From: an uncultured Bacteroidales bacterium
Lineage (GTDB): Bacteria; Bacteroidota; Bacteroidia; Bacteroidales; P3
NCBI GenBank assembly: GCA_900319595.1
Contig: ONOZ01000185.1
Span: 1-15,668, forward strand
Direction: 5' to 3'
Length of the DNA stretch: 15,668 bases
Shown here in pieces: positions 1 to 7,967 of the stretch. Made by a program: the position numbers and the translations under genes. The stretch's first letter is position 1. Every line of letters begins with the position of its first letter. Below the pieces are notes generated by a model. It saw only the letters and a program-made list of their open reading frames with translations, did not search any database and was not told where the DNA came from.

Positions 1-917
1 CCATTGATCTCCATCACCTTAACCATAGGAAAATATTTCTCTCCTTCCTTTGGCGGGCGAATCATTCCATGTACTGTATCGCCAGTTTTTAAAGCGAAAA
101 ACTTTACTTGCGACATTGAAATATAAATATCATCTGGCGAATTCAAATAGTTGTAATCCGATGAACGCAAAAATCCATATCCGTCTGGCATAAGCTCCAA
201 AACTCCCTCAGCCTCAACTAATCCCTCTATATCGGAAGTAAATATAGGTTTGGCATCCTCTTTAGTTGGAACGGGATGAGTGATTGCTGATGTTTTTTGA
301 GCAATTGGTGGAACATTCTTTGAACTCGGTTGATGGTTCACAATATCTGAATTTTTACTTATTCCTGCCGATTGAGGCAATTTTGGCTTTGGAACAGAAA
401 CAGGTTTTAGTGGTACATTTATAGGTACAATAGTCTTTTTAGGTTGAAAATCCGGTATATTTAATTCTTCAATTTTAGGAGTTTCAGGTAATTTTGACAC
501 ATTCAAATCTTTTACTATCTGTTTTTTTGCCTGCGTTAAAGTAGAATATTGTTCAGACGTATTGACAGTCTCGTTTTGTTGATTACTGGAACCCGCTATT
601 GGCTTTGGTTTAAGGTGAGTACGCTGACGTTTTGTTGAATTTATATTATTCTCTTCTTTCTTTTCTTGCTCAATACCGATATTTGTAGTATCTGTCTGTG
701 TATTTTTGGCAGGACGACCGCGTTTTTTTGCCTGTCTTTGTAAAGGTTCATTTTGTTTTACTTCTTCTTGATTCGGATTTGCTGCTTGAAAATCTAAAAT
801 CTTATAAATTAACTCTTGCATATCCGACAATCTCGCCGTTTTTGGTACATTCATTTGCTTTGCAATAGACTTTAATTCTATTAAAGATAGTTGCTCAAGC
901 TGTGATTTGCTATACAT
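1..917 (-). CDS. rho: Transcription termination factor Rho, N-terminal part (runs off left edge)
   Basis: Rho is the hexameric RNA-dependent ATPase that ends transcription. Only the first 305 codons plus two bases are present; the ATPase domain lies beyond the left edge. Residues about 5-45 (MYSKSQLEQLSLIELKSIAK onward) form the helical Rho N-terminal domain. Residues about 46-230 are a long low-complexity insertion rich in K, Q, N, P, S and T, with an AT-hook-like KKRGRPAK at 64-71. From about 232 the cold-shock-like RNA-binding domain begins: EGVLELMPDGYGFLRS, then SPDDIYISMSQVKFFALKTG and IRPPKEGEKYFP. A large disordered insertion here is a known Bacteroidota trait. The start is the ATG at 915-917, which opens directly into the conserved N-terminal domain. 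The gene is divergent from valS. Identification is firm; the symbol rests on the RNA-binding domain because the Walker motifs are outside the window. Confidence 0.95.
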   Translation of the reverse strand, partial: MYSKSQLEQLSLIELKSIAKQMNVPKTARLSDMQELIYKILDFQAANPNQEEVKQNEPLQRQAKKRGRPAKNTQTDTTNIGIEQEKKEENNINSTKRQRTHLKPKPIAGSSNQQNETVNTSEQYSTLTQAKKQIVKDLNVSKLPETPKIEELNIPDFQPKKTIVPINVPLKPVSVPKPKLPQSAGISKNSDIVNHQPSSKNVPPIAQKTSAITHPVPTKEDAKPIFTSDIEGLVEAEGVLELMPDGYGFLRSSDYNYLNSPDDIYISMSQVKFFALKTGDTVHGMIRPPKEGEKYFPMVKVMEIN

Positions 918-973
918 ACTAAATTATGTTATTGTTAATTTCAATGAATAATGTTTTTCTGGGAAAAGTATGC

Positions 974-1006
974 CGTTTAGTACGAGATAAACGTTCCTTG
1001 TTGGAA
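974..1006 (-). other. Two small hairpins in the predicted rho leader
   Basis: Two perfect inverted repeats sit next to each other just inside the predicted transcript start. TTCC/GGAA (994-997 and 1003-1006, 5-nt loop) is followed by CGTTTA/TAAACG (974-979 and 988-993, 8-nt loop). They may structure the 5' end of the rho mRNA. A regulatory role is inference only. Confidence 0.3.
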
Positions 1007-1016
1007 AAACTTTTTG

Positions 1017-1046
1017 CAAAGGTACAATATTATTTTGAAACACAAG
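1017..1046 (-). promoter_or_regulatory. Predicted rho promoter
   Basis: Read on the minus strand, TACCTTTG at 1024-1017 matches the Bacteroidota -7 consensus TAnnTTTG. An upstream CTTGTG at 1046-1041 lies about 18 nt away and can serve as the -33 element. Transcription would start near 1010, giving an mRNA leader of about 90 nt before the rho ATG. Confidence 0.55.
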
Positions 1047-1161
1047 TATATTTTCTTAAAAATTTTGATTTTATTGATAAAAACTCTACGCGACACATAC
1101 TGCTAAATAGTTTATTTAAAAAATAATATAGTTTTTTCTTAATTTATTGGTTATTTTTATA

Positions 1162-1169
1162 TATCTTTG
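1162..1169 (+). promoter_or_regulatory. -7 element of the valS promoter
   Basis: TATCTTTG is an exact match to TAnnTTTG and lies 36 nt before the valS ATG, so the leader would be about 30 nt. No convincing -33 element is seen at the usual distance; the nearest TTG (1147-1149) is only 12 nt upstream. Confidence 0.5.
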
Positions 1170-1205
1170 CAAATCATTTTTCATTTTTTATAAATTACAA
1201 CGACT

Positions 1206-3836
1206 ATGGCAGAATTGGAAAGTAAATATATTGCAAATAATGTGGAACAAAAGTGGTATGACAAATGGATACAAAAAAATCTATTCCACTCTGAACCTGA
1301 TGATAGAGAACCTTATACCATCGTAATTCCACCCCCAAACGTTACGGGCGTACTTCACATGGGACATATGCTAAACGAAACTATTCAAGACGTACTTTGT
1401 CGTAAGGAAAGAATGAATGGGAAGAATGTTTGTTGGGTACCTGGGACCGATCACGCAAGTATTGCTACTGAGGCCAAAGTTGTCAATCTTTTGAAGGAAA
1501 AAGGAATCAACAAAAGCGACCTTACAAGAGAGGAATTTCTAAAATACGCTTGGCAATGGAAAGAAGAAAAAGGTGGTATCATTCTTCAACAACTTAGAAA
1601 GTTAGGGTGCTGTTGTGATTGGGAAAGAACAAAATTTACTATGGACGAAGATATGAGCGAAGCAGTAACTGATGTTTTCTGTCGCTTATATGACAAAGGT
1701 CTTATCTATCGTGGCGTGCGTATGGTCAATTGGGACCCGAAAGCCTTGACTGCTGTGTCTGACGAAGAAGTAATTTATAAAGAACAACATAGCAAACTAT
1801 ATTATTTACGCTACTATTTAGAGGATAAAAGCGAATATATAGTCGTTGCAACTACCCGTCCTGAAACAATAATGGGCGACACTGCCGTTTGTATCAATCC
1901 AAATGATGAACGCTTTTCTCACTTGAAAGGAAAGAAACTAATTGTGCCACTGGTAAATAGAGTCGTACCTATTATCTTTGATGAATATGTTGATATGACA
2001 TTCGGAACAGGTGCATTAAAGATAACACCGTGCCACGACATCAATGACTATAATATAGGTAATAAACATAAACTTGACGCAATCAATATATTTAATGATG
2101 ACGGTACTCTAAACGAGAACGGAGTGCAATATAAAGGTATGGATAGATTTGATTGCAGGAAAGCGATTATAAAAGACCTTGAAACTGATGGACTAATAGA
2201 TAAAATAGAAGACTATGATAATAAGATAGGACTAAGTGAAAGAACTTCAGTTCCAATAGAGCCTAAGTTAAGTATGCAATGGTTCTGTCGAATGAGTGAT
2301 TTGGCTACACCTGCATTAGAAGTTGTAGAGAATAATATCATACAATTCTGGCCTGAAAAGTTCAAAAATACGTATAGACACTGGATGGAAAATGTTAAAG
2401 ACTGGTGTATCTCTCGTCAATTATGGTGGGGACATCGTATTCCTGCATATTATTTACCTAATAAGGAAATTGTAGTTGGTAGGACTATAGAAGAGGCATA
2501 CGCAAAGGCACAAAAACTATATCCTAACGAAAATTATACTATTAACGACTTACGCCAAGATGAAGATGTGTTAGATACGTGGTTCTCTTCTTGGCTTTGG
2601 CCTATTAGTTGCTTTGATGGAATCCGCAATCCTAAAAATAAAGAAATTGAATACTACTACCCTACCAATGATTTGATTACTGCTCCAGATATTATGTTTT
2701 TCTGGGTAGCACGAATGATAATGGCTGGGCTTGAGTACAGAGATGAGATTCCTTTCAAAAATGTTTATTTCACTGGAACAGTGAGAGATAAACTTGGAAG
2801 AAAGATGTCAAAGTCCTTAGGTAACTCTCCTGACCCATTAGTATTGATTGATAAATATGGAGCAGACGGAGTACGAATGGGAATGTTAATGGTATCTCCT
2901 GCTGGTGGCGATTTATTGTTTGATGACGTCTATTGCGAACAAGGACGTAACTTCTCAAACAAGATTTGGAACGCTTTACGTTTATTAAAAGGCTTAACCG
3001 TAGAAGATATTACCCAACCATTACACTCACAACTTGCAATCAACTGGTTTAAACAAAGAATGAATGTAATGATTGCCTCTATAAATGATGATTTCTCTAA
3101 ATATCGTTTAAGCGAAAGTCTAAAAAATATTTATACATTCATTTGGGACGATTTTTGCTCATGGCTTTTGGAGATTGTTAAACCTGAATATCAAAAACCT
3201 ATTGACAATCAAACTTACGAAGAGATAATAGAGATTTTTGAAGACTTAATGAAGATTCTCCATCCATTTATGCCGTTCGTTACTGAGGAGATTTATCATG
3301 CTTTAAAGGAAAGACAAGAAGATGATTTTATAATGAATGCTACCTATCCTACAAGTACAAGTAACGAAAACATTATGGACGAAGAGTTTATCTTTATTAA
3401 AGAAGTTATCACTGCCATTCGCTCTATTAGAAACTCCAAAGGTATATCTCCAAAACAGACTTTGCAATGCTTTGTTAAGATTTCAGATTCTAAAAACTTG
3501 ATTTCCAAATACGAAAGTGTAATAATCAAAACTGCAAACATAGATAAAATTCAATTTGTTAATGAAAAACAAAACGGGACTTTGTCGTTAATGGTCAGAA
3601 CGACAGAAATATTTATCCCGATTGCACAAAACGTAAATAAGGATGAGGAGATAAAGAAGGTCAATGAACAAATAAAATATTACGAAGGCTTTAAAATGTC
3701 GGTAAGTAAGAAACTATCTAACGAAAAATTCGTTTCAAATGCTCCAAGTCAGGTAGTAGAATTGGAAAGAAAGAAGTTAGCGGACTGTGAAAGCAAACTC
3801 ATTGCCTTAAAACAAGAACTGTTAAGTTTGCAATAA
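1206..3836 (+). CDS. valS: Valyl-tRNA synthetase
   Basis: This cytoplasmic class I aminoacyl-tRNA synthetase attaches valine to tRNA-Val. The 876 residues are the usual full length. The Rossmann fold opens with PPPNVTGVLHMGHML, where the HIGH signature reads HMGH at 51-54. The CP1 editing domain shows TTRPETIMGDTAV and FGTGALKITPCHD. The second class I signature is KMSKS at 533-537, inside GRKMSKSLGNSPDP. An anticodon-binding helical domain follows (about 620-760), and the last 70 residues are charged and helical (ERKKLADCESKLIALKQELL), as in the ValS C-terminal coiled coil. The ATG at 1206 begins MAELESKYIANNVEQKWY, the normal start for the family. The gene is monocistronic, divergent from rho, and ends before a strong terminator. 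Nothing is disrupted. Confidence 0.98.
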   Translation: MAELESKYIANNVEQKWYDKWIQKNLFHSEPDDREPYTIVIPPPNVTGVLHMGHMLNETIQDVLCRKERMNGKNVCWVPGTDHASIATEAKVVNLLKEKGINKSDLTREEFLKYAWQWKEEKGGIILQQLRKLGCCCDWERTKFTMDEDMSEAVTDVFCRLYDKGLIYRGVRMVNWDPKALTAVSDEEVIYKEQHSKLYYLRYYLEDKSEYIVVATTRPETIMGDTAVCINPNDERFSHLKGKKLIVPLVNRVVPIIFDEYVDMTFGTGALKITPCHDINDYNIGNKHKLDAINIFNDDGTLNENGVQYKGMDRFDCRKAIIKDLETDGLIDKIEDYDNKIGLSERTSVPIEPKLSMQWFCRMSDLATPALEVVENNIIQFWPEKFKNTYRHWMENVKDWCISRQLWWGHRIPAYYLPNKEIVVGRTIEEAYAKAQKLYPNENYTINDLRQDEDVLDTWFSSWLWPISCFDGIRNPKNKEIEYYYPTNDLITAPDIMFFWVARMIMAGLEYRDEIPFKNVYFTGTVRDKLGRKMSKSLGNSPDPLVLIDKYGADGVRMGMLMVSPAGGDLLFDDVYCEQGRNFSNKIWNALRLLKGLTVEDITQPLHSQLAINWFKQRMNVMIASINDDFSKYRLSESLKNIYTFIWDDFCSWLLEIVKPEYQKPIDNQTYEEIIEIFEDLMKILHPFMPFVTEEIYHALKERQEDDFIMNATYPTSTSNENIMDEEFIFIKEVITAIRSIRNSKGISPKQTLQCFVKISDSKNLISKYESVIIKTANIDKIQFVNEKQNGTLSLMVRTTEIFIPIAQNVNKDEEIKKVNEQIKYYEGFKMSVSKKLSNEKFVSNAPSQVVELERKKLADCESKLIALKQELLSLQ

Positions 3837-3838
3837 GA

Positions 3839-3861
3839 TACTATCAAATAGTAACAATTTT
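3839..3861 (+). terminator. Short hairpin just after the valS stop
   Basis: TACTAT (3839-3844) and ATAGTA (3848-3853) form a perfect 6-bp stem with a CAA loop, starting 2 nt after the stop codon. A run of five T (3857-3861) follows. It could act as a weak first terminator or stabilise the mRNA 3' end. The low GC content makes this uncertain. Confidence 0.35.
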
Positions 3862-3971
3862 TACAGATAGGTCATGAATCCATATTATGCAAGCAAGACG
3901 ATGTTTTAGTTTCTTAATGCATGCTTTTTCTATCTTATTGATATTCAATTAGATTAAACAGCGTGATTATG

Positions 3972-4018
3972 AAAATAAAGAGAGATAATATGAAATTTTT
4001 ACCTCTCTTTATTTTTTT
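3972..4018. terminator. Bidirectional intrinsic terminator between valS and the TM2 gene
   Basis: AAAATAAAGAGAG (3972-3984) pairs perfectly with CTCTCTTTATTTT (4003-4015), giving a 13-bp stem. A T tract (4012-4018) follows on the plus strand, and the complementary A-rich arm supplies U residues on the minus strand. It lies between two convergent genes and can serve both. Confidence 0.8.
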
Positions 4019-4045
4019 ATTAACAGAATGGTACTTATAAATTCT

Positions 4046-4594
4046 TTACATAAGCATCACCGCTTCGTTAAACAGTTTAAAATTATACTTTTTTGTTAGC
4101 CCGCTTATTTGAAACCAATCCACTATTGTCCAGACTCCCAAACCACCAAGAGTAACTAATTTCAAAACACCTAAACCTACTTGTCCAATCAGAAATCTAT
4201 CAATTCCTAATCCACCGACTAATAGAGATACTACAAGATTAGTTGTTGGATTAACGTAATCTAAATTACTTATAAGTATAATTTGGTCTTCGTCCATAGT
4301 AGCCAATTTTTGTTTAATATACATTAAGTCCCCACTTTTGAAATATTTGGATTTAGTTATAAGAAAATTTAGAATAAGTTTATCTTTTGTTCCTTGGTCT
4401 TCGGCATATGCTTCATTGTTTTCTTGTAACGGCGTTATAATACCATCTGTTGCAGGAGTTTCTCTTATTTCTGTTATAACAATATTCTCATCTATTGTCA
4501 TATCTTGAGCATTATCATTTAGCATTGTTGCACTCATAAGTCCGAAAATAGCAACGAACATAATTTTCTTAAGATTCTTCATTATTTTAACCAT
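4046..4594 (-). CDS. TM2-domain membrane protein with N-terminal signal sequence
   Basis: This is a small envelope protein of unknown function. The C-terminal part (about 115-165) is a TM2 domain: NPTTNLVVSLLVGGLGIDRFLIGQ, then GVLKLVTLGGLGVWTIVDW. It keeps the family hallmarks: GxDRF between two hydrophobic helices, the G-rich turn, and a D at the end of the second helix. The N-terminus (MKNLKKIMFVAIFGLMSATM) resembles a signal peptide, and residues about 30-110 are hydrophilic and would lie outside the cytoplasm. Two starts are possible: the ATG at 4592-4594 (182 aa) or the ATG at 4580-4582 (178 aa). The shorter form gives the more typical signal peptide, MKNLKK. The gene stands alone, convergent with valS and downstream of hppA. 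TM2 is well recognised but says little about function. Confidence 0.8.
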   Translation of the reverse strand: MVKIMKNLKKIMFVAIFGLMSATMLNDNAQDMTIDENIVITEIRETPATDGIITPLQENNEAYAEDQGTKDKLILNFLITKSKYFKSGDLMYIKQKLATMDEDQIILISNLDYVNPTTNLVVSLLVGGLGIDRFLIGQVGLGVLKLVTLGGLGVWTIVDWFQISGLTKKYNFKLFNEAVMLM

Positions 4595-4648
4595 TTTTTA
4601 TTTATTTCTAAACGCTTCAACAAAAGCACCATTCGGTCTATCTGTTTG

Positions 4649-4683
4649 CAAAGATACAAAAAAATCTCAGATAAGGTAACAAA
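4649..4683 (-). promoter_or_regulatory. Predicted promoter of the TM2 gene
   Basis: On the minus strand, TATCTTTG (4656-4649) is an exact -7 element. A TTTG at 4683-4680 could be the -33 element, although the 23-nt spacing is slightly long. The leader to the first ATG would be about 50 nt. Confidence 0.5.
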
Positions 4684-4785
4684 ATATAATAAAAAAATTG
4701 TTTCCCTTCGTTCTGAGCAACTTAGGAGAATTGGTATTTCTCAAGCACAAAAGTCTTCATGGGGCAAGATGGATAAAATATAGAA
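4657..4785. other. Intergenic stretch with a possible coding remnant
   Basis: Between the hppA terminator and the TM2 promoter, positions 4697-4782 are less AT-rich than their surroundings. On the plus strand they read without a stop as VSLRSEQLRRIGISQAQKSS and a few more residues, then TAG. There is no start codon or promoter for it. It could be the tail of a decayed gene. The family was not recognised. Confidence 0.15.
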
Positions 4786-4810
4786 CTTTAAGGTCAATAA
4801 TGCCTCAAAG
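4786..4810 (-). terminator. Hairpin downstream of hppA
   Basis: On the minus strand CTTTGAGG (4810-4803) pairs with CCTTAAAG (4793-4786), giving 8 bp with one G-U pair. It lies about 27 nt after the hppA stop and is followed by a U-rich but interrupted stretch. It is a plausible weak terminator separating hppA from the TM2 gene. Confidence 0.4.
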
Positions 4811-4836
4811 TCCTATACAATAATAATTTGTAAGAC

Positions 4837-7257
4837 TTATTTTGTGTATTGATTTACAATGTTATCCATAGTGTCATTGATTCTCATCTTATAGAATGAA
4901 CGCCATACAAAAATAATTGCTATAACAACGAATACAAGCCCAAAATATGGTGCCAAATTTCTAAAACTTTCGCTAATAGCCATCTCCATTGCCAATAAGC
5001 CAAACAAGGTTGTAAATTTAATAATAGGATTCAACGAAACAGAAGATGTATCCTTGAATGGGTCGCCAACAGTATCGCCAACAACAGAGGCATCGTGCAA
5101 GTCTGTCCCTTTAAGTGCCAAATCCACCTCTACAACCTTTTTGCTATTATCCCAAGAACCACCAGCATTTGCCATAAATACCGCCTGGAACAACCCAAAC
5201 ATAGCAATGGAAATCAAATAAGATACAAACAAACTTACAGCATTTACCCCTCCTATACCAGCAGGTGATGCAAGGCAAGCAAACCCTAACGCAAAGAAGA
5301 ATATTGCTAAAAAGATATTCCACATTCCCTTTTGTGCGTATTGAGTACAGATTTTTACTACTTCAACCGACGATTTAGTGTCTGCTTTTTTAGGAGCATT
5401 AGTATCTAATTTGATATGGTCTTTGATAAATGCCACTGCACGATTTGCACCAACAGTAACTGCTTGCGTACTTGCTCCAGTGAACCAATAAATTACACAA
5501 CCGCCTAAAATAAATCCTAAAATTGTGTAAGGGTTAAGTAAATTCAATATATCAGAAGGATTAACACCTAAAACGTTTTGGATAACCAATATAATAGAGA
5601 ATATCATCGTTGTAGCACCTACTACAGCCGTGCCAATCAAAACAGGTTTAGCAGTTGCCTTGAATGTATTGCCCGCACCGTCATTTTGCTCTAAATAATA
5701 TTTACTTTTTTCCCAGTCAGGTTTAAAGCCAAATTCCTTCTCAATTTCCTCATCTTTATTAGGTTCAGCCTCAAGCAATGAAAGTTCATAAACACTCTGT
5801 GCATTATCTGTTACAGGTCCATAACTATCTACAGCAATTGTTACAGGTCCCATGCCTAACATTCCAAAAGCCACTAAACCAAAAGAAAAGATTGCTGGAT
5901 AGGACATTAAATCGTTACCAATATTTATACTGAAGGCATATGCTAAAAACATAAGTAGAACAAATACCACACCAGTCCAAAAACCTGAGAAATTTCCCGT
6001 AACAAATCCAGAAAGAATATTCAAAGAAGCCCCACCATGATGAGATGCTTTTACAACCTCTTGTACATGTCCTGAATGTGGCGAAGTAAATACTTTAGTA
6101 ATCTCAGGTATAACAGCAGCACCAATTGTTCCTAATGAAATAATAGTTGCTAATATTGCCCACAAACTACCACCTAAATGATTAAGTTGAAAATACGATA
6201 CAATATATGTTATTGCTATACTCAACACAGATGCAATCCAAATAAGATTGGTCAAAGGTTTTTCAAAATCAAGGTCTTCTGCTTTACCATATTTTGCTTT
6301 TGATATGCCATTGTTAATCCAATACGCTACAATAGAAGTGATTACCATAAGAATACGCATAGAGAAAATCCAAACAAGCAAATCTCTTTGCATAATTGGG
6401 TCATTTACAGCAAGTAATATAAAGGATACTAAAGCAACTCCTGTAACGCCGTAAGTTTCAAAGCCATCTGCTGTAGGTCCTATTGAATCTCCTGCGTTAT
6501 CACCTGTACAATCGGCAATAACTCCTGGGTTTCTTGGATCATCCTCTCCTATCTTGAAAACAACTTTCATTAAGTCTGAACCAATATCTGCAATTTTTGT
6601 AAATATGCCACCTGCAATTCTCAATGCAGAAGCACCTAAACTCTCTCCTATCGCAAATCCAATAAAGCAACTACCTGCCAAATGTGTCGGCATGCACAAA
6701 AGAATTATTAGCATCAAAAATAACTCAACACAAACTAACATAACACCAATTGACATTCCTGCATTAAGAGGAATATTCAACAATTTCAACGGCTGTCTTC
6801 TCAATGAAGCAAAAGCCATACGTGCATTAGCAAATGTGTTCATACGAATACCATATGCAGCGACACAATATGAACCTAAAATACCTACAATAGTCCAAAA
6901 CAAAATAAGTAACACTCCACCTATACCAGCACTGCTTTCTGATAAAACTCCAAAGTAAATTGCCACAATAATACCTATGAAAATAAATAATGTAGCCAAA
7001 AATTTGCCCTGTTGTTTCAGATATGTAGAACAAGTTTTGTAAATAACTTCTCCTATGTCTAACATTTTTTTATGAACAGGCAATTTCTTTGTTTTAATGA
7101 AATGATACATACCGAATACTAAACCGAGTATCGTAACCAAAAATCCCCAATGCAAAAAACTAAATTCGTGTATGGCATCAGGGATTACTAAGTCAGCCTC
7201 GCTTGCAAACAATGCTGCAGGGGCAAACAAACCGAGTAATGTAATAAATCTTTTCAT
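4837..7257 (-). CDS. hppA: Membrane-bound ion-translocating pyrophosphatase
   Basis: This integral membrane enzyme hydrolyses pyrophosphate and pumps H+ (or Na+) across the inner membrane, recovering energy from biosynthesis. The 806 residues are long but within the family's range. The catalytic segments are intact: EDDPRNPGVIAD (238-249), GDNAGD (252-257), ADGFETY (263-269), SWDNSKK (701-707) and GDTVGDPFKDTS (727-738). GNTFKA (529-534) puts lysine at the position that separates potassium-independent (Lys) from potassium-dependent (Ala) enzymes, so it is probably K+-independent and proton-pumping. Many hydrophobic helices are visible. The first 20 residues (MKRFITLLGLFAPAALFASE) resemble a signal sequence or an extra helix. 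The gene is monocistronic, with a good promoter upstream. The family is certain; the transported ion is inferred. Confidence 0.95.
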   Translation of the reverse strand: MKRFITLLGLFAPAALFASEADLVIPDAIHEFSFLHWGFLVTILGLVFGMYHFIKTKKLPVHKKMLDIGEVIYKTCSTYLKQQGKFLATLFIFIGIIVAIYFGVLSESSAGIGGVLLILFWTIVGILGSYCVAAYGIRMNTFANARMAFASLRRQPLKLLNIPLNAGMSIGVMLVCVELFLMLIILLCMPTHLAGSCFIGFAIGESLGASALRIAGGIFTKIADIGSDLMKVVFKIGEDDPRNPGVIADCTGDNAGDSIGPTADGFETYGVTGVALVSFILLAVNDPIMQRDLLVWIFSMRILMVITSIVAYWINNGISKAKYGKAEDLDFEKPLTNLIWIASVLSIAITYIVSYFQLNHLGGSLWAILATIISLGTIGAAVIPEITKVFTSPHSGHVQEVVKASHHGGASLNILSGFVTGNFSGFWTGVVFVLLMFLAYAFSINIGNDLMSYPAIFSFGLVAFGMLGMGPVTIAVDSYGPVTDNAQSVYELSLLEAEPNKDEEIEKEFGFKPDWEKSKYYLEQNDGAGNTFKATAKPVLIGTAVVGATTMIFSIILVIQNVLGVNPSDILNLLNPYTILGFILGGCVIYWFTGASTQAVTVGANRAVAFIKDHIKLDTNAPKKADTKSSVEVVKICTQYAQKGMWNIFLAIFFFALGFACLASPAGIGGVNAVSLFVSYLISIAMFGLFQAVFMANAGGSWDNSKKVVEVDLALKGTDLHDASVVGDTVGDPFKDTSSVSLNPIIKFTTLFGLLAMEMAISESFRNLAPYFGLVFVVIAIIFVWRSFYKMRINDTMDNIVNQYTK

Positions 7258-7295
7258 ATTATATATTTTTTCTATTATTTATTCCAAACCAATAT

Positions 7296-7315
7296 ATTTT
7301 CTATTCATAGAAAAT
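7296..7315 (-). promoter_or_regulatory. Palindrome over the predicted hppA transcription start
   Basis: ATTTTCTA (7296-7303) and TAGAAAAT (7308-7315) are perfect inverted arms with a 4-nt spacer, immediately downstream of the -7 element. It could be an operator or a 5'-terminal RNA hairpin with a UGAA loop. No regulator is known from the sequence. Confidence 0.4.
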
Positions 7316-7320
7316 GCGTG

Positions 7321-7351
7321 CAAATTTAAAGAATTTTTATTGAATAGCAAA
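7321..7351 (-). promoter_or_regulatory. Predicted hppA promoter
   Basis: On the minus strand, TAAATTTG (7328-7321) matches TAnnTTTG, and a TTTG at 7351-7348 lies exactly 19 nt upstream as the -33 element. This is the best two-part Bacteroidota promoter in the window. Transcription should start near 7314, with a leader of about 57 nt. Confidence 0.7.
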
Positions 7352-7442
7352 GAAAAATCCATAAAAAATTTATCCTATTCTTTTTTAATATATCTTTAAT
7401 TTCCTTTTCATAAACATAAGATTTGTATCTTCAACTTAAAAG

Positions 7443-7471
7443 TTGTTATATTCCTTTTTGTATTATAACAA
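7443..7471 (-). terminator. Hairpin directly after the nrdG stop
   Basis: TTGTTATA (7443-7450) and TATAACAA (7464-7471) form a perfect 8-bp stem that begins on the base after the nrdG stop codon. Two further palindromes follow (CAACTT/AAGTTG at 7432-7445 and AAGAT/ATCTT at 7418-7431). It probably marks the end of the nrdDG transcript, but no clean U tract is seen. Confidence 0.4.
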
Positions 7472-7939
7472 TCAACGTTTTTGAAATCTGTACGTAATGT
7501 TTTCCTTAGATAAATCCGAATTTATTTTCCATAGAATCTGATTTGTCGTTTTTTCCTTCAAACCTCCAAATTCCTTTTTATAACTTCCAATCTTTATGTA
7601 GTCAAAATTCTCCAATTCTATATTATCCGATAATTCATCTTTACCACTATACCACGCTGTTTTTATATCTTTAAAATTTTCTTTTATAAATTTGGCTAAA
7701 CGATTCACAGCCTTGGTGTCATTATCTCCTCCCATAAATGCCAAACATGTAAAATCGCCTTCGTAAGTATTGATAAGATTGGTAAGACTCTGTTCATCAA
7801 ACTCCTCTCCTCTATCTTGCCAAAGCCAAGGTGAATGACAACCTTCACACCTATTGGGACAAAGTGAAAAATTCACAGCCAAAGTAACCTCATCTGGTAT
7901 TTCTTGAAATACAATATCGTAATTATAATATTTTAACAT
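7472..7939 (-). CDS. nrdG: Anaerobic ribonucleotide reductase activating protein (radical SAM)
   Basis: NrdG uses a [4Fe-4S] cluster and S-adenosylmethionine to place the glycyl radical on NrdD. The radical-SAM cysteine motif is CPNRCEGC (C27, C31, C34, spacing CX3CX2C). The early FQEIPDEVTLAVNFSLCPN segment is typical of Bacteroidota NrdG. The start at 7937-7939 gives 155 residues beginning MLKYYNYDIVFQEIP. An in-frame upstream ATG at 7967-7969 would add ten residues, but it lies inside the inverted repeat that follows nrdD and matches no family extension, so the shorter form is preferred. Gene order nrdD-nrdG, 88 nt apart on the same strand, supports an operon. The protein is complete, with no missing key residues. 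Confidence 0.93.
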   Translation of the reverse strand: MLKYYNYDIVFQEIPDEVTLAVNFSLCPNRCEGCHSPWLWQDRGEEFDEQSLTNLINTYEGDFTCLAFMGGDNDTKAVNRLAKFIKENFKDIKTAWYSGKDELSDNIELENFDYIKIGSYKKEFGGLKEKTTNQILWKINSDLSKENITYRFQKR

Positions 7940-7967
7940 ATAGATATTCTTATAATATATGGCAAAC

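Noticed and set aside
926..1126. 66-residue plus-strand ORF between rho and valS
   Set aside because: It overlaps the rho promoter and leader, has no matching promoter or recognisable motif, and opens in an AT-rich run. It looks like chance.
6554..6958. 134-residue plus-strand ORF inside hppA
   Set aside because: It is antisense to conserved membrane-pyrophosphatase sequence; long open antisense frames are expected here. No family features.
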